This document shows positions 46,500-58,849 of a DNA stretch of 64,000 nt, one piece after another (within the stretch, counting starts at the first letter, position 1; each line of letters begins with the position of its first letter). The DNA is taken from positions 20,092,501-20,156,500 of the forward strand of contig NC_088311.1 in NCBI RefSeq assembly GCF_910592395.1. Reading direction: 5' to 3'. Below the pieces are notes generated by a model. That model saw only the letters and a list, made by a program, of their open reading frames with translations, searched no databases and had not been told where the DNA came from. Made by a program: the position numbers and the translations under genes. This DNA is from Lineus longissimus. Its lineage: Eukaryota > Nemertea > Pilidiophora > Heteronemertea > Lineidae.

Positions 46500-47635
46500 G
46501 CCTGGCAGGTGATGCTGGCACCAATTTCCTCTAAGCAGGTGGTCAGTTTAATCAGGAAACAACAGGAAAACAGTTTATGACAACCCCGAACTGGGTTCTC
46601 AGTTAAGTTTTACTTTTGTACTTCTGTAGGAGATGATCGCTAGAAGGAGCAGGAATTCAAAAAGCTACCACCAGCTCCAGAGGACATGACACTGCGATAC
46701 TCTTGACATTGAACATGTGATTAAATTGTAACGATTTCAATGAAATATGAGTCTACCTCTGAATACTAGAATATCTTTTATGTCATCTACTCAACCCATA
46801 CACCACCAACCCCTAAGCAGTAAGTGAACATGAATTAAAAACCAATTACCGATTTGAATTACCATGAAAAAGAAACCTTAAAACTCAAGGACGGGAAATG
46901 CAATCTCTAATCAAAGCAAGGAACCAAGGGAGAGGGATTTTAAAACCATGCATCAAACTTGGTGATGTTGACAGTAACACAGAAAAATTAAAATTAAAAT
47001 TAAAGTCAAAACCCTATCAAAAAGTTTATCGTGCAGAACTGCTCTACATTCCTTCTCACAAAACCTTTCTTTACCCGATTCTAACATGATTCTTATATAA
47101 CAAGTGTCACTTTTTTAACTTCTTGTCTTTTTTCAGCCCAAAAAATAAACTACACTTATAGTGATCTTTTCTCGGTTGCTCTTGTCCAGGGGAAGCTAAC
47201 AAATCCTTCTTTTCGGTGCACCAAATCAAAACTAGGCTACATGAGGAATTTAGCAAGCAATTTTAAAAACACCATGCATGAACGATAATTCTGTGGGTTT
47301 AGGCATATTTGCCTTGGTGAGGTGTTCCCATGCCAATATTTCACCTTGACGTACATTTCAAGGTCATCAAGTCTTACCATAATCAGGGTCTATGTCCAGA
47401 TCTGAATGTGTTTCAATGGAAATACAGTTAAGTGAACCTTAAGCATCTACATCACAGACCTAGCAACTCAAGGGGAGTATGAAATATGTCATAGAAATTT
47501 GATAGAAAGAAATAAACACAATAAAATACTGCATGTGGGTCTGAAGGTTACCCTTCTTAAAGAAGAACAGTGATGGATAAGATGATTTTCTTTGTGTTCA
47601 ACAAGATTCTGATCAGCTTTGCCAAGAAACATTGC

Positions 47636-47756
47636 CCCACCCCATCCCCAATCCGCCATAGTCACCTTTAATCAATCACACTGACCCATTGGTAGCTCTT
47701 CCAGGGTGCCTGCTATTGTAAAGCCAAGACTCTGCTGGTTGTCCTTGGCCAGCTCC
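47636..47756 (-). pseudogene. Tandem partial copy of the PDZ3 first exon including its donor
   Basis: 47681-47756 repeats 47796-47870 at an offset of about 115 bp. Minus-strand translation gives VELAKDNQQSLGFTIAG then TLEELPM, against VELTKDNQGLGVTIAG then YVGELPT in the exon. The copy keeps a GT donor (ATGG then GTCAGTGT) and the start of the intron, but not the exon's 5' half or acceptor. Using this second donor would shift the frame. Confidence 0.85.
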
Positions 47757-47800
47757 ACCCCAACCCACCATAGCCCACTTCAATCTTAACTCATACTGAC

Positions 47801-47921
47801 CCGTTGGTAGCTCTCCCACGTAGCCTGCTATCGTGACCCCAAGACCCTGGTTGTCCTTGGTCAGCTCCACTTCGAAATATTCCACATCTGGGACATCACT
47901 CTCGACAGCATCTTCTGGAGG
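47801..47921 (-). CDS. MPDZ: MPDZ/PATJ-like exon: start of PDZ3
   Basis: A 121-nt exon, acceptor ATCTCTTTCCAG, donor GTCAGTATG. It encodes PPEDAVESDVPDVEYFEVEL and TKDNQGLGVTIAGYVGELPT plus one base. QGLGVTIAG is the carboxylate-binding loop of PDZ3, and the FxVELTKxxQGLG run is diagnostic for this domain in MPDZ/PATJ. Phase 0 in, phase 1 out. The donor is non-consensus after GT, and a second similar donor has been duplicated 115-118 bp downstream. Confidence 0.96.
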
Positions 47922-50900
47922 CTGGAAAGAGATACCAAAAGGATGAAAATTGGATCAACTTTGATTTAATGGACCAGTCTAGTGTGGGTGTTAACCTGCT
48001 GTTTCCTTTCCCAATGTTGCTGTTTATATATGGACTTTAAACCACAGAATTTCCATTGGTTGTTTTGCGATTAAAAAAAAAACAACATTTTCACAATGGA
48101 CTGCAAAATTTCACTTGTATACCATTGCAATCCTAATTATTTCTTTCTTTTTAAATTAGGGTTGCTCATGAAAACAAAAGTCCATGAAAATTTGGCCACT
48201 TACTGTCGAATCATATTTACTGCAATTGAGAATTACTCCTATCTTAGCTTCCCCTTCTCATTGTCAATTTTATTAAGAAAACTTTCAACATTACACCATT
48301 TGCAATAGACCTACATGTACATATTGGTACTGATGAGATTATAGTAAGAAATTGACGTCTTTTTTAGTTCTTAATTGGACCCACGAAATGATTTATGGAT
48401 GTACATGCACATGAAGATAAGCACACATCGTAAAAAAACAGAATACCAATAATGCAATTTGGAGTCAAAACCTGACACTTTAATGAATATTTTTTCTCAA
48501 CTTGAATAAGGTGAATTGCGTGTCATGTCACGTTTCTACAGCACCTCACGAACGGCTCTATAGATTTAATTGAATCGATGTGACGGTGAATTTAATTAAG
48601 GATAAGTACTAGTTGTCCATCAAGAGATGCCATACATTCATAACAGCAGGTGTTTTTTTAACCATTGGGAATGTAGCATAACCTAGTAGGATGACTTCCA
48701 TTTTATGGAGTAGATGCAACTCGTAAAAAAGTCAAAGTTTAGGTTTTGTAATCTTGATATTAACTACGCAGATGTCATCATCTTACATCACGATTAACCC
48801 TGGGTCTACCCCGAAGTCACCTCAGATGAGCTGGCCAATTACAACCTGGGCATTTCCGACTCGTAGCTGTTCCTTCACATGGGTTATGAGTAAGGGAAGT
48901 TTGACAGAGAGGCCTGCCTAGAATCTTACGCCAATTGTGGGGGTTTGAACAGCATTCCCCTTCAACCACATCACCACAAATCAGCTCAGGGTAATGTAAG
49001 TGAAAGCCAGGCATATAACAGCAAAAAGCAGTTTGGTTTCCTCTTACTAGGTGCGGGAAAAACATCTCCAAATGCAAACAGCATCAACGACAGCTCGCAA
49101 CAAGAACCAAAGCCTTTTGCCAGTTGATAATATACCCCAAGCTCTATCAACAATGACAAAGAGGTAAACGATAGAAAATCACTAATTCATTACTCGCCCA
49201 ATAATTCCACCGACACTGGATCTCAAAGGTAAATACTCTCCAGACATTATTGGTTTCCTCGTGTTAGATTGCTTGGGTGATAGAGCACACCCGTGTGGGT
49301 GCCCATCAGCTATTGAAAGAAAATACGTGGGAAGGGATCAAACGGGTCGAACAGATCGTAGGTTAGATCTAAACAATTGATTTACTAGTCAGCTCAGGGG
49401 TATAAAGGGTGAAAGAAGGGGTTGAAAAGATATGCAGTTTCCTCGACACGTTTTTATTTTGAATGTTTTTGAGGAAACTTCTAATAACGACGGAAAGCTC
49501 CTTCAAAGAAATACTTTTCTGTAGCGGCATATCAAATCTACCGCAGCATCCCAGAATACCGTGCTCAGATAAGAGGCAATTCCCACAAATTATTGAGCAA
49601 ATATCGCAAATAAATAGAAAATCCAGACGTTTTTTTTTGTAAATTGACCGCTTTTCATGAAAATCACGACAATTTTTCTGCCCATTATTCGAGGAACATG
49701 AGCTGGCAAAGCAATCAATGAACAACATCAGTAATTCCAAGGCACGTTCCTATCACATTTTTTGGCGAAAAATCTCATCAAATTGTTTTAAAGCAGTCCC
49801 AGCATACCACGTCCCCAATACGATCCCATCCCCTGGGGTCATCGAATCAAGTCACAATATCCCGATATGAATTCATTCGAGGGGAATCTTTGATTTCTTA
49901 TCGTCACAATTTCATCTCGGAACAATTCTGCATGTGACATTGTTGTCTTGGTAACAAAATACAACAGTGATAACGGTGGACGACACATTTTGCAAAGTTT
50001 TATGACGGCCATGCTTAATATTAACTGACCAGTAACTTCACCATTGTGGACAAGAGTCTCATAAGCAGACAGTGCTTTACAGAGAGAGAGGGAATATCCA
50101 ATGACAGCTTTATCAACAAATCTTAGCCAGCACCGCCAAGAAACAGCTAGGTTCAGCTGACAAGAGAATTGAACAGTCTAAGATCACTTCTACCTTGATT
50201 TGACTTGCCAAATTATTCTGAAGAGAGTTACAGATGAGCAAAAAACCCTAACGGGGAAAAAATGCCAGCCTCTGTATACATTTATTTATCGAATTCTACC
50301 CCATTCATCATTCCCCAGCTAGATGTCGACTCAAAGATTGCAGACTCTTGATCGTTCAATTTCCGTTCTGTTTAAACCCAAGTCAACAACATTTGTCACA
50401 GTGGCATGGACTCAAATAGCAATTGATTGGAACAAATATCGGTTACACATTAACTTGATTAAAGGATCCATGCCACTCGTTCTCAATGTATTTTACTGTG
50501 GCTCAGGTAAACAGAAATAAACATTGCAGTTTTCATGCAAGCAAATTTGCTGAAACTTGGCATTCATAGTTAGAATCTATTAGTCCACATAACAGAATTG
50601 TTGAAATTTATATTCGGTATGTATTTTCATGATTGGAAATTTTCAAACTGAAGTTCAATTTTCTACTTTTTGAACAGAGAGGTTCTCTCTTACACAGCCG
50701 TCTCTGAAATTAACTCTGCACCAAAAAAGTTCATCTTTTTTTTCCAAACCAGGCAAAGAATATTTTGAAATGGTTAATCTGTTTATTGGCAAAACAACTT
50801 CTTTAAATTGTTTATGCCTCATCAATTCTTCAGATGAACCGATCCGCGTTTTTCACCGGGAAAGTCAGGTTTTACCGAGTTGAAAGATGAATTGAAAAGA

Positions 50901-52715
50901 AAACACCCACTCACTTCTTGAAAGTGACTCATGAGAACCATGAAATACACCTCCAGTTGTCTAAAATAGTTCAACCCAATCGTCACTAATATTTACCCAG
51001 CAAAATTACAAAGGGGCAGAGTTCCTTTAAGACAAACTCTAGCTATATGAACTCTGCACACAAGAGTGCGCAAGTGCCACCGCAATGTTGACAGTGTCAG
51101 CGCACTTATCAGCCGAGCAGACGGTAATTTCCGATCCGTCAAGGGAGAGAAAAAAACCTAAAAAAAAGATTAAAAGCAAAGTCTACGGTGTTGCTTCCGC
51201 CGCATAATGAAAATCTTGGTATACGTCTTTACCCTAGAGTTATAAAATACAATTAGAAGGAAAAGACTATGTTCGTTAGTAAAAAAGCGCTGTTCTTGCC
51301 ACAATTGCTTAAATTAAGAACTGTCTGTGTGAGAATTTTTTCTCTGAGAGTTTTTTTTCTTTCTATAAAGAAAATGTTCAGGTTTTTTTTCTTCAATTTT
51401 TGAATTTACTTAACTTTTTTCATCACAACAAAAAATGGGAGTATGCGAATTTGCATGAAATTCTATAATCAAACTGGTTAAAATACTAGGTTGTTACATG
51501 TACCTTACTCTTGGACTCGTGGAGTTAAAGGAAACAGGTTGTGATGTGTCAAAAGGGTTCATAAAATATTAAGGTGAAGTGTTGAGAGAAAAAAAGGTAT
51601 TACAAGAAAAATTGTGATTTTACATATCATGTGTTATATTTGCATTGAATATACTCGTATGAAACAGGAAATAGACCAAGAACTGTAACCTGATTTTTTT
51701 ACTGGAAGTTTAATTATGCTGCTTTTCACTCTTAATGCCATCCGACAGAATTACCCCATAAACTTCATTTAAGATCATTGCTAGCTATCAGCAAGCTGAC
51801 CAGTTCACCTCGAACCAGGCAGCACAGATCAATGAGCTTCGTGACCACAATCGCTTTTATAGTTGAAGATGCAATTTTGAAGTATTGAAAGAACCTGTGG
51901 CCACTAGTCATGATAGCAGTAACAAGAACAAGATTATTTCATCAGCACCATAACCGAAAATGCAGAAGTTTAACAATAGGGTATCTTCACCTGTCGGGAA
52001 ACTAGGGGGCTTCCTGAAGGCAACTTGTTCATCACAAACAACCGACAAATTGCCCGCTCGAAAAGCGATTCAAAAACATAGATGTTATTGAAGAGTGCAA
52101 CATATTTTGAAAACACAAAACCTATCACCGCAAGCAAGCACGATTTTGAGTAAGCAAAGTTTCAACATGAACTCAAAGAGTACAAAGGGTATGCTTGTTG
52201 GGGGAGGGGTAGCAATATCTGTAGGCTCTGGACAAATGTCGATCGAGAAATAAACATTTCATACAGTTGGTGCTATTGGGGGAAGGGAGGGGGTCTGCGA
52301 AAAACAGTACTCGCTGTACTTTTTGTGAAAATGTTGAAACTGCTGAATGACCCCTTAGATTTTTCACCTCGGAGGACTTTGGTTATCAGTCTAAATAACA
52401 AATGTCACAAGCAAGAACAAAACCAGGGACAAACTAGGAATGAATGGTGCAGAATGACATGAACAGTGTTCTCCAAACCATCAACAAGGAGCGGTCTCAC
52501 AGAAAGAGAAACAATTCTTTAAAACGACGTGATTGCTAGGTCCTTACCTGCATAACTCAGAGTTAAGCACAACTTTCTGCCCAAACCTGCATAGCACAGG
52601 TCAACTCTTAAGTTTCTAAAATACAATTTTAAAGTGCCACAAAATCTAACGGGTGTTTACAGAGAGTGGAGAACACTCAAAAATGGTGATGATGTATTAA
52701 ATGTTTCTTAAATAC
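47922..52715. other. 4.8 kb intron, nothing recognisable
   Basis: AT-rich sequence without tandem arrays, transposon termini or exon-like frames that I can support. A 123-codon minus-strand frame at 49369-49740 has no recognisable features. Confidence 0.55.
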
Positions 52716-52871
52716 CTGGTGTAATGACAGCAACAGGCCATTGGCCTCTACAGTCCGTTCAACGCTACGTTTGAGAGGCGGCTCGTCAAACATGATTTGC
52801 GTTGGAACGGCCTGTATGAGGGCCGAGTCCTGATAATTTTCATAGCCTTCATATGTATACGCCGGCTGGAG
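52716..52871 (-). CDS. MPDZ: MPDZ/PATJ-like exon: linker between PDZ2 and PDZ3
   Basis: A 156-nt, phase 0-0 exon of 52 codons, acceptor CTATCCGAACAG, donor GTATTTAAG. It reads LQPAYTYEGYENYQDSALIQ, AVPTQIMFDEPPLKRSVERT and VEANGLLLSLHQ. The tyrosine-rich start (YTYEGYENY) could be a phosphotyrosine or interaction segment. No domain is recognised. Support comes from phase, splice sites and position. It could be skipped in frame. Confidence 0.83.
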
Positions 52872-53471
52872 CTGTTCGGATAGAGAGAAGCAACAGATGA
52901 TGCATTGGTGTAGTTTCGGCGCAAAGCGTCAAAATGATCGAATGTGAAATTTAGGATTTTCGGATTTTTTCTCGTCATATATATGATTTTTTAAAAGCTG
53001 ATATGCAGGAGTATCTACAAGAAGATATTGAAACCTACAGAACACACACACAGGACAAACAGAACACATTTTACTACGACATGCTCGCCAAACCAACAAT
53101 TTCTGTTGGCTGCATCCTGCAAGGAAGCCATGACCCCACAATTGGAAAGCAGCCAGCGATTAGTTAAATCACCATTTTTGTCTGCAGTCATGGCCAATTC
53201 GCAGGTCACTTTGACAGGAATCGTTTGTTTTTGAGGCGCTAAATAGCGCTGCATCGCTTGGACATGGCAAGTCAAGCTACAAAGAAGGCACCACAGTAAA
53301 CTGTCAAATTATCGTGACGTTTTATTTTGCAACAAACATATTTTCTTGCAATTTTTATTTGCGCGAACCTGGGTTCTTTGCCAAAATCTGCAAAAATGAA
53401 ACGCTCGCAACAATCGGGCAGTTTACAATTTAAAGAGTAAGAAAAGAGCAACCAATGTAATGCAACAACAG

Positions 53472-53558
53472 TTTTCACAGGCAGTTGAAACTACCCTTAC
53501 ATCGACTAAATGACTGTGTCAGTAGTTTTTAGCATTGGCAATCAACTGCCTGTGAAAA
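53472..53558. repeat. Foldback with 17-bp perfect arms
   Basis: TTTTCACAGGCAGTTGA (53472-53488) is the exact reverse complement of TCAACTGCCTGTGAAAA (53542-53558), with 53 bases between. Inside, AAACTAC and GTAGTTT can extend the pairing. Confidence 0.85.
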
Positions 53559-53939
53559 TAGCAATATGCCCTTGTTTGAGACTTGACTCCACAAGCTGCT
53601 CAAACTCCATGCACAAGAGACACAGCTACTGTATGTACATTTTCAGAAAATACCCTAGATTCTTGCTAATGAAATTGACATGCTTCAGCACACACTTTAA
53701 TAATATGCTCATGTCAATTTGACGTCTATCTTTTTGCAGTTATACTTTTCAAATTCCTGAGAAAAACTGACAGCTTTTGAAAACTTCGAAAAACAAGACA
53801 GATGAACAAATTTGAAAATAATAATAACGTAAGACAAACATGCTTTATGATAACTGCCATTTAGTCATCTCGGAGGTAGAGTTTTTACGCTTTAATGAGG
53901 CATAATCTTGGAAGCTGAGCCAGTTATTAACAAAAAAGT

Positions 53940-54140
53940 CAGTAATTGCCAGATATCAGTTTGCATCAGAGATAAAGTTCCCTGCAAACAAGAGATATCT
54001 GTCACAGCAACCTGTAACAAGCATTGCGGCGATGAGCAACAAATAGATATCTTGTCTGCAGCGATTGATATTTATCAAAGGCCGCAGCAATGACTGATTC
54101 TTGTCGCAGGTGCTTGCAATGACTACCGCAAATGAGTGAA
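53940..54140 (+). repeat. Copy of the GTTGCAGGT-type dispersed repeat
   Basis: Contains CAGTAATTGCCAGATATCAG, TCACAGCAACCTGTAACAAG, CTGCAGCGATTGATATTTAT and GACTGATTCTTGTCGCAGGT, the same motif set as 23788-24000. Confidence 0.55.
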
Positions 54141-54767
54141 TTTTATCATGCGATAATTGGTGCAGGTCCCAATGCCAAAAATATCTTGTTTACAATACGA
54201 TTTATTGCAAAGTTTTTGTTATATGGAATTAGACATTGAAACCAGGCAATAAAGCCCTTTTACAATTTGTAAAATCCATTGTCACACGAGAACATAATGG
54301 AGGGATTTTAATGATGCCGGATTTTACCATTCAGCAAGTTTAGAGAGAAAAACATGACTTTTGTATCATGGAACAACAATTTTTTCAGTGAAATTAGATA
54401 TCCAGTTGTTGATTGCTAAAGTGTTGCATCATAATATGCCAAAGTTGAATGTTTTGGAGGCAACGGTCTTGAGATTTAGACTTACATGTACATGCACGAT
54501 TGTCAAATTTTAATACGGGAAGTGTTGCTCCAAGTAACCTATTCTAATGATACATGTGATACCAGGAACAAGCTATCAAATGGAGGATGTGGAACTATTC
54601 TAAGTTACCAGAAGCATGCAATTGTTTTCATATAGGGGAACTCTGGCGCGTCAGTGACGTGTAACTCGCGCATACGTTGGCCTTAACAGACGCAAAGCAG
54701 AAAAGATATCAATTGTGACTTGGACTGAAGCATATCATTGAATGCAGACTGATATTTTTCAACTTAC

Positions 54768-55103
54768 AGCATGGACCTCTGCCTGCTCGATGAAGCCCAT
54801 GGAGTTGCTGCCTGAGACGTGACCATCGTGGTTCCGATCGTTTGCGTAGTGTTCATACTGGTCGAGGTGCTCCGTGCTATCCGCCGAAAACAGTCTCTGC
54901 AGATGCTCGTCGAGTTGATGGGTTGGTATGATAGGGGCGGTTGGGTTCTGGACTGGAGGGGGTTCGTGGATGGCACGGGCGACAACGAGACGGACATGGC
55001 TTCCCGCTTGGCGGAGAACGGCGGCGACTTGCTCCGATCCCATGCCACGGACGTTGACTTCACCGATCTGTAAGATGTGGTCTCCGCTGCGAAGATGGCC
55101 ATC
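54768..55103 (-). CDS. MPDZ: MPDZ/PATJ-like exon: C-terminal half of PDZ2 and linker
   Basis: A 336-nt, phase 0-0 exon of 112 codons, acceptor TTCACAAATAG, donor GTAAGTTG. Residues 1-45 complete PDZ2: [40 protein letters not shown] and [16 protein letters not shown] and SEQVAxVLRQ are strong PDZ2 matches; the first alpha-B residue is serine by alignment. Residues 46-112 are an acidic, histidine-rich linker ([20 protein letters not shown], then [16 protein letters not shown]). Confidence 0.97.
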
Positions 55104-55418
55104 CTATTTGTGAAAAGAAAAGACATTGCTGTAATGCAATCAACATTTAGTATTTCTGAGCTTTTGGTCATGTTTAAACTCCCTGAAACGCAGAAGTAGG
55201 AGCATGTTTCCAGGCCAAGGTGTGAAAGGATGGCACTATGATCATGCACAGTGATGTCCAAAGTATTGCTCGTTTGCAGGTAGAACAGAGTTGTCTAACA
55301 GTAAGAGCTGGGATGCAATCAAGCCTATCTTATATTTGTCTATATATGTCTGTATCTATGTAGGGTAATTTTTGTCATACGACCCAAGCAGACAATAAAG
55401 AAACACATGAAAACTTAC
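55104..55418. other. Short intron within PDZ2, nothing recognisable
   Basis: 315 bp separate the two halves of PDZ2; no repeats or other signals seen. Confidence 0.7.
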
Positions 55419-55553
55419 TCGATCAGCCACACCTCCAGGGAGGATAGTTTTGACGACAACGCCTGTGCTTTTTCCACCAATGATACCGAAACCGAGGCCA
55501 GATCCATCATTAACAAGTTCGATAATTTCAAGCTGAGTCCATTCTGTATTCAA
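55419..55553 (-). CDS. MPDZ: MPDZ/PATJ-like exon: N-terminal half of PDZ2 (first exon in window)
   Basis: A 135-nt, phase 0-0 exon of 45 codons, acceptor TTTTTCGTTTCAG, donor GTAAGTTTTC. It encodes [40 protein letters not shown] and [17 protein letters not shown] is the carboxylate-binding loop; the following [15 protein letters not shown] is characteristic of MPDZ/PATJ PDZ2. The family's N-terminal L27 domain, which pairs with PALS1, and PDZ1 are not in the window, so upstream exons must lie beyond position 64000. Confidence 0.97.
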
Positions 55554-55688
55554 CTGAAACGAAAAAGAGGGAATGCATCGTGAGTAAAGAGCTGGTTAAC
55601 TCAAAAGTCCACTACTCAAACCCAGTGAAGTTAACTGCAAAGAAAATGTTCAACATCATTTCAGTGAAATTATAGTAAATGCCAGCCA

Positions 55689-55720
55689 AGTCTATTCTGT
55701 ATTCAACTGAAACAAAAACA
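55689..55720 (-). pseudogene. Intronic copy of the PDZ2 exon 5' edge with its acceptor
   Basis: This repeats 55536-55567 (offset 153 bp): the first 25 bases differ at one position. On the minus strand it has TTTTTGTTTCAG followed by TTGAATACAGAATAG, that is, the exon's LNTE with TGG changed to a TAG stop. If the copied acceptor were used, translation would end after four residues. Confidence 0.8.
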
Positions 55721-55758
55721 GTAGAACCTCTCTCTTAAGGACACCCTTAGGACTGACA
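55721..55758 (+). mobile_element. AGAACCTCTCT MITE fragment
   Basis: AGAACCTCTCTCTTAAGGAC then ACCCTTAGGACTGAC, matching 20590-20625. It abuts the exon-edge copy at 55689-55720. Confidence 0.5.
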
Positions 55759-58700
55759 TGCTTCATGCATTAGGAATGTTATGATACAGGATACAGAATA
55801 TATAATGCAAGATAGTATCTTGCCGACTTAAACTATCAACATCAAGACGACCTGCACAAGAAAAAATATTATCAGTGACATTTGAAATTGACAAAATATT
55901 TCACCAGGACGCAATTGACTTACATAACTCCTGTACTGAAGACCATTAATCCTCTCCTTGTGTCTAACCTGCATGTAATACAGTGCGGAAACCATGAAGC
56001 CACAAAGAGCAAGCTTAGTTGACGAATCGTGTACATCTATCGAAGTTGAGACCATACGACCATCCTGCCGATCCATGATCCATCAACTATTCCCGAGAGG
56101 CGGGTGCACTTATCGCAATTCCGAGTTTGTTATGCATTGTAACTGACTGTCAATGGTGTTCAATGTCATCTTTTGCATTGGCATTCAGGCTCCATTTCGG
56201 TGAGACGTATTCTGATTTAGCAATATTTTCATCATATGAACTCGCAACGAAGATTGGGACTTGATGCAACCACCACCCAATGATGCCGTAAATAAACAAA
56301 TTTTATTAGCCTTAAAACTTCAGAGCACAGTTAATCGAGTTAATTGTCAAATTTCAATTGCACTTTGACTATTAAGAAACTTTATATTTGTGTTATGGAA
56401 GTTCAAATCCCATGAGATTTTCAGATACATTTGTACATTCAAACTTTATCATGTTAATTTCAGACACAACATCTCCAAATGTGATTTTCTGTTAAGACCT
56501 TTGAATTCCAGTCAATTTAACATCTCATAAAAATTCCTAATCCAAAATCACTTCTGCACATACCGTTGCCTAAAAATCCAGCCATATCCCTCGAAACTCA
56601 AATCTGAGGTGATTTCCAAACACTTAACTACAGATATCTGACGATCCTGACACATCTGAACCAAGACTATATTCCCAATACATCCAACAAGAAGAAATCC
56701 CCAGTGATTTCCGAACACACTGAAAATTCACATATCACTTTTCTGCAGCGTATCTGATCTCAGGGTGTCAATCTGACTTCTTTGCAAGAACAATGGTCCA
56801 TGTCAGACCAATGTACTCGTCCATAGAATGAGGAACACCCCAGGTCATCAAATCAGTCAGGAAAAGTCGCTCAGAAACATCCTGCATTATAAGGTGCATC
56901 CTGAACTTGCACGAGGCAGATCCTGAACTTAAGTTTACAAAGGTTACAGAGACCTTGCCAATGGGCCACTCTTTCTTCAATCATTAAGAAGTAAGTGCCA
57001 GTAAACCAGGAAGATTGGTCTACAAGTACCGAAAGTGGCCTGGCTATAAAAATGATAAAGGGTCATTTCGAATTCGGGAGCAGCTTTGGTAACCATTTGC
57101 TCAAGACAAATGTCACCTACTCTCAACCATGAAATATTCGTGGCTACATGTATATAATCTGCAATTTAGGCATGGAGATGACCCGTTTTCATAGGGAGTG
57201 AAAATTGCCCATCGGCAAGATCTTCGTAACCTTTGCAATCTTACATGTAACGCCAGAAACATGCAGCATGGCGAATAACTACCCAAAAGTCTATCCAGAG
57301 GAAGAAAATACAAATTTGGTCACGAAAGTGAAAATCCACAAACTACCATGCATCCTTACAAAGACCATCCATCGAATGAAATCCTAGCACGAAAAGGTAA
57401 AAAGGGCCACAATCAACATATGGAAAAGAGTGAAGGAATGTGTTGACAAGATCAATCTTTCTTGCAAGCAAAAATGGCAACAAACGCGAAGAGTCCATGA
57501 TGACACCAAATAAGATGAGGCAAGTCGAACGGGATGAAAATATGGCAGGCAAACCTCATCGCACTAGATCCAAGCAAATGAGGGAAATATAACAGTGTTG
57601 CCTTAGAGACCTGAAATTTGTTCCTGGCAAAACAAGATCCTTAGATTGGCAATAAAAATCCCTGAATTGGCAATAAAGTGGATTCCACAGCCTCAGACGT
57701 ACATCCAAAGAATATAAACTGAGAACAGTCGCGGCCAAAGTAAAACAGGAGGTTGAGGGAAAAACAGGTTGATAGACCAGGCAGTATGCCTGCCGAATTG
57801 AAATGCCCATGATCGCGTCTTATGATAAAGAAAGGCTGGAAAGTAAGCTTGCCACCAAGTGGATTTGGTTCGTATATCTGCGTGTCGATGGCTCAATATG
57901 TTTGACACGCACATGTCAATATTTGGATCGAGCTGAGAGATGAGACGCTGGGCCTGCCAATAAATTGCGATGTTTGGTATTGAAAATTAACTCTGGCAGT
58001 CGGGATGTTTGATAATTTTGCTAAAAAATGCTTTTGGTTAGGCTCTGTTGGAGTCATGATGGTCACCACTAATACTCTGTTTATCATTTCCAATCAAAAG
58101 GTGTCAGAGGAATACATCCAAAAGTGTACACAAATTGTTGATAGAACGTGCAATGAAGAATTCAAGTTCTGGGATTTGCCAAATGTGCAATCAGTTTATG
58201 TTTTTAAGACAGTACAGATATTTTAACATTTTGAAATGTACAATGTACATGACATAAGATTTCTAATAGAGCCGATATCCAATTTTTGAGGCAATTTTTA
58301 TATAAATACAGAACAAACAGGAATCGTCACTTTGTTTGGCGAATTTTCGCTTTCTCCCAAATTACTCGAAAAAGTCACACCTGACACAAATTCAGGAATA
58401 TCCACGAACACTTCTACAAGAAATTGTCAATAAACCATGCAACAAACAGAATTTCAAAAATGCCAAGCAATATAGCATATACATGTAGCCAAACTGATTT
58501 ATGGCTGAATCAACCTCAACTGCCTTTTATAACGAGGCAATGATTCATTCTTTTTTTCATTTTTCAATTCTATTGATAGAACAGCAGTTGGCAGACGGCA
58601 GTGAAAACCCATTGAAAACTCCATCATGTAATTTGACAAAGAAACAAAGGCAATGTACAGTCCCAGTCACATTTGACATGTTCTATGTTTTTTCGTGAAA

Positions 58701-58849
58701 GTGGCACACAATATTGCGGCATGAGCTTATATTACTGCGAAGTTTCATCTTTGGTTTTTGAACAGAAACATTGGGATGTTTGCTTTGATTACTAACACAC
58801 GTGCAACTTCTTTCTTACAATAACTGAAGCCCAAGACTGATTTCAACTG

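Larger units (their letters stand above)
52872..54767. other. Intron with a perfect foldback and a dispersed repeat copy
   Basis: Contains the inverted repeat at 53472-53558 and a copy of the GTTGCAGGT-type family at about 53940-54140. Nothing else is recognised. Confidence 0.6.

Noticed and set aside
54764-55261. 165-codon minus-strand frame overlapping the PDZ2 exon
   Set aside because: Out of frame with the PDZ2 match and runs into intron; a shadow of the real exon.
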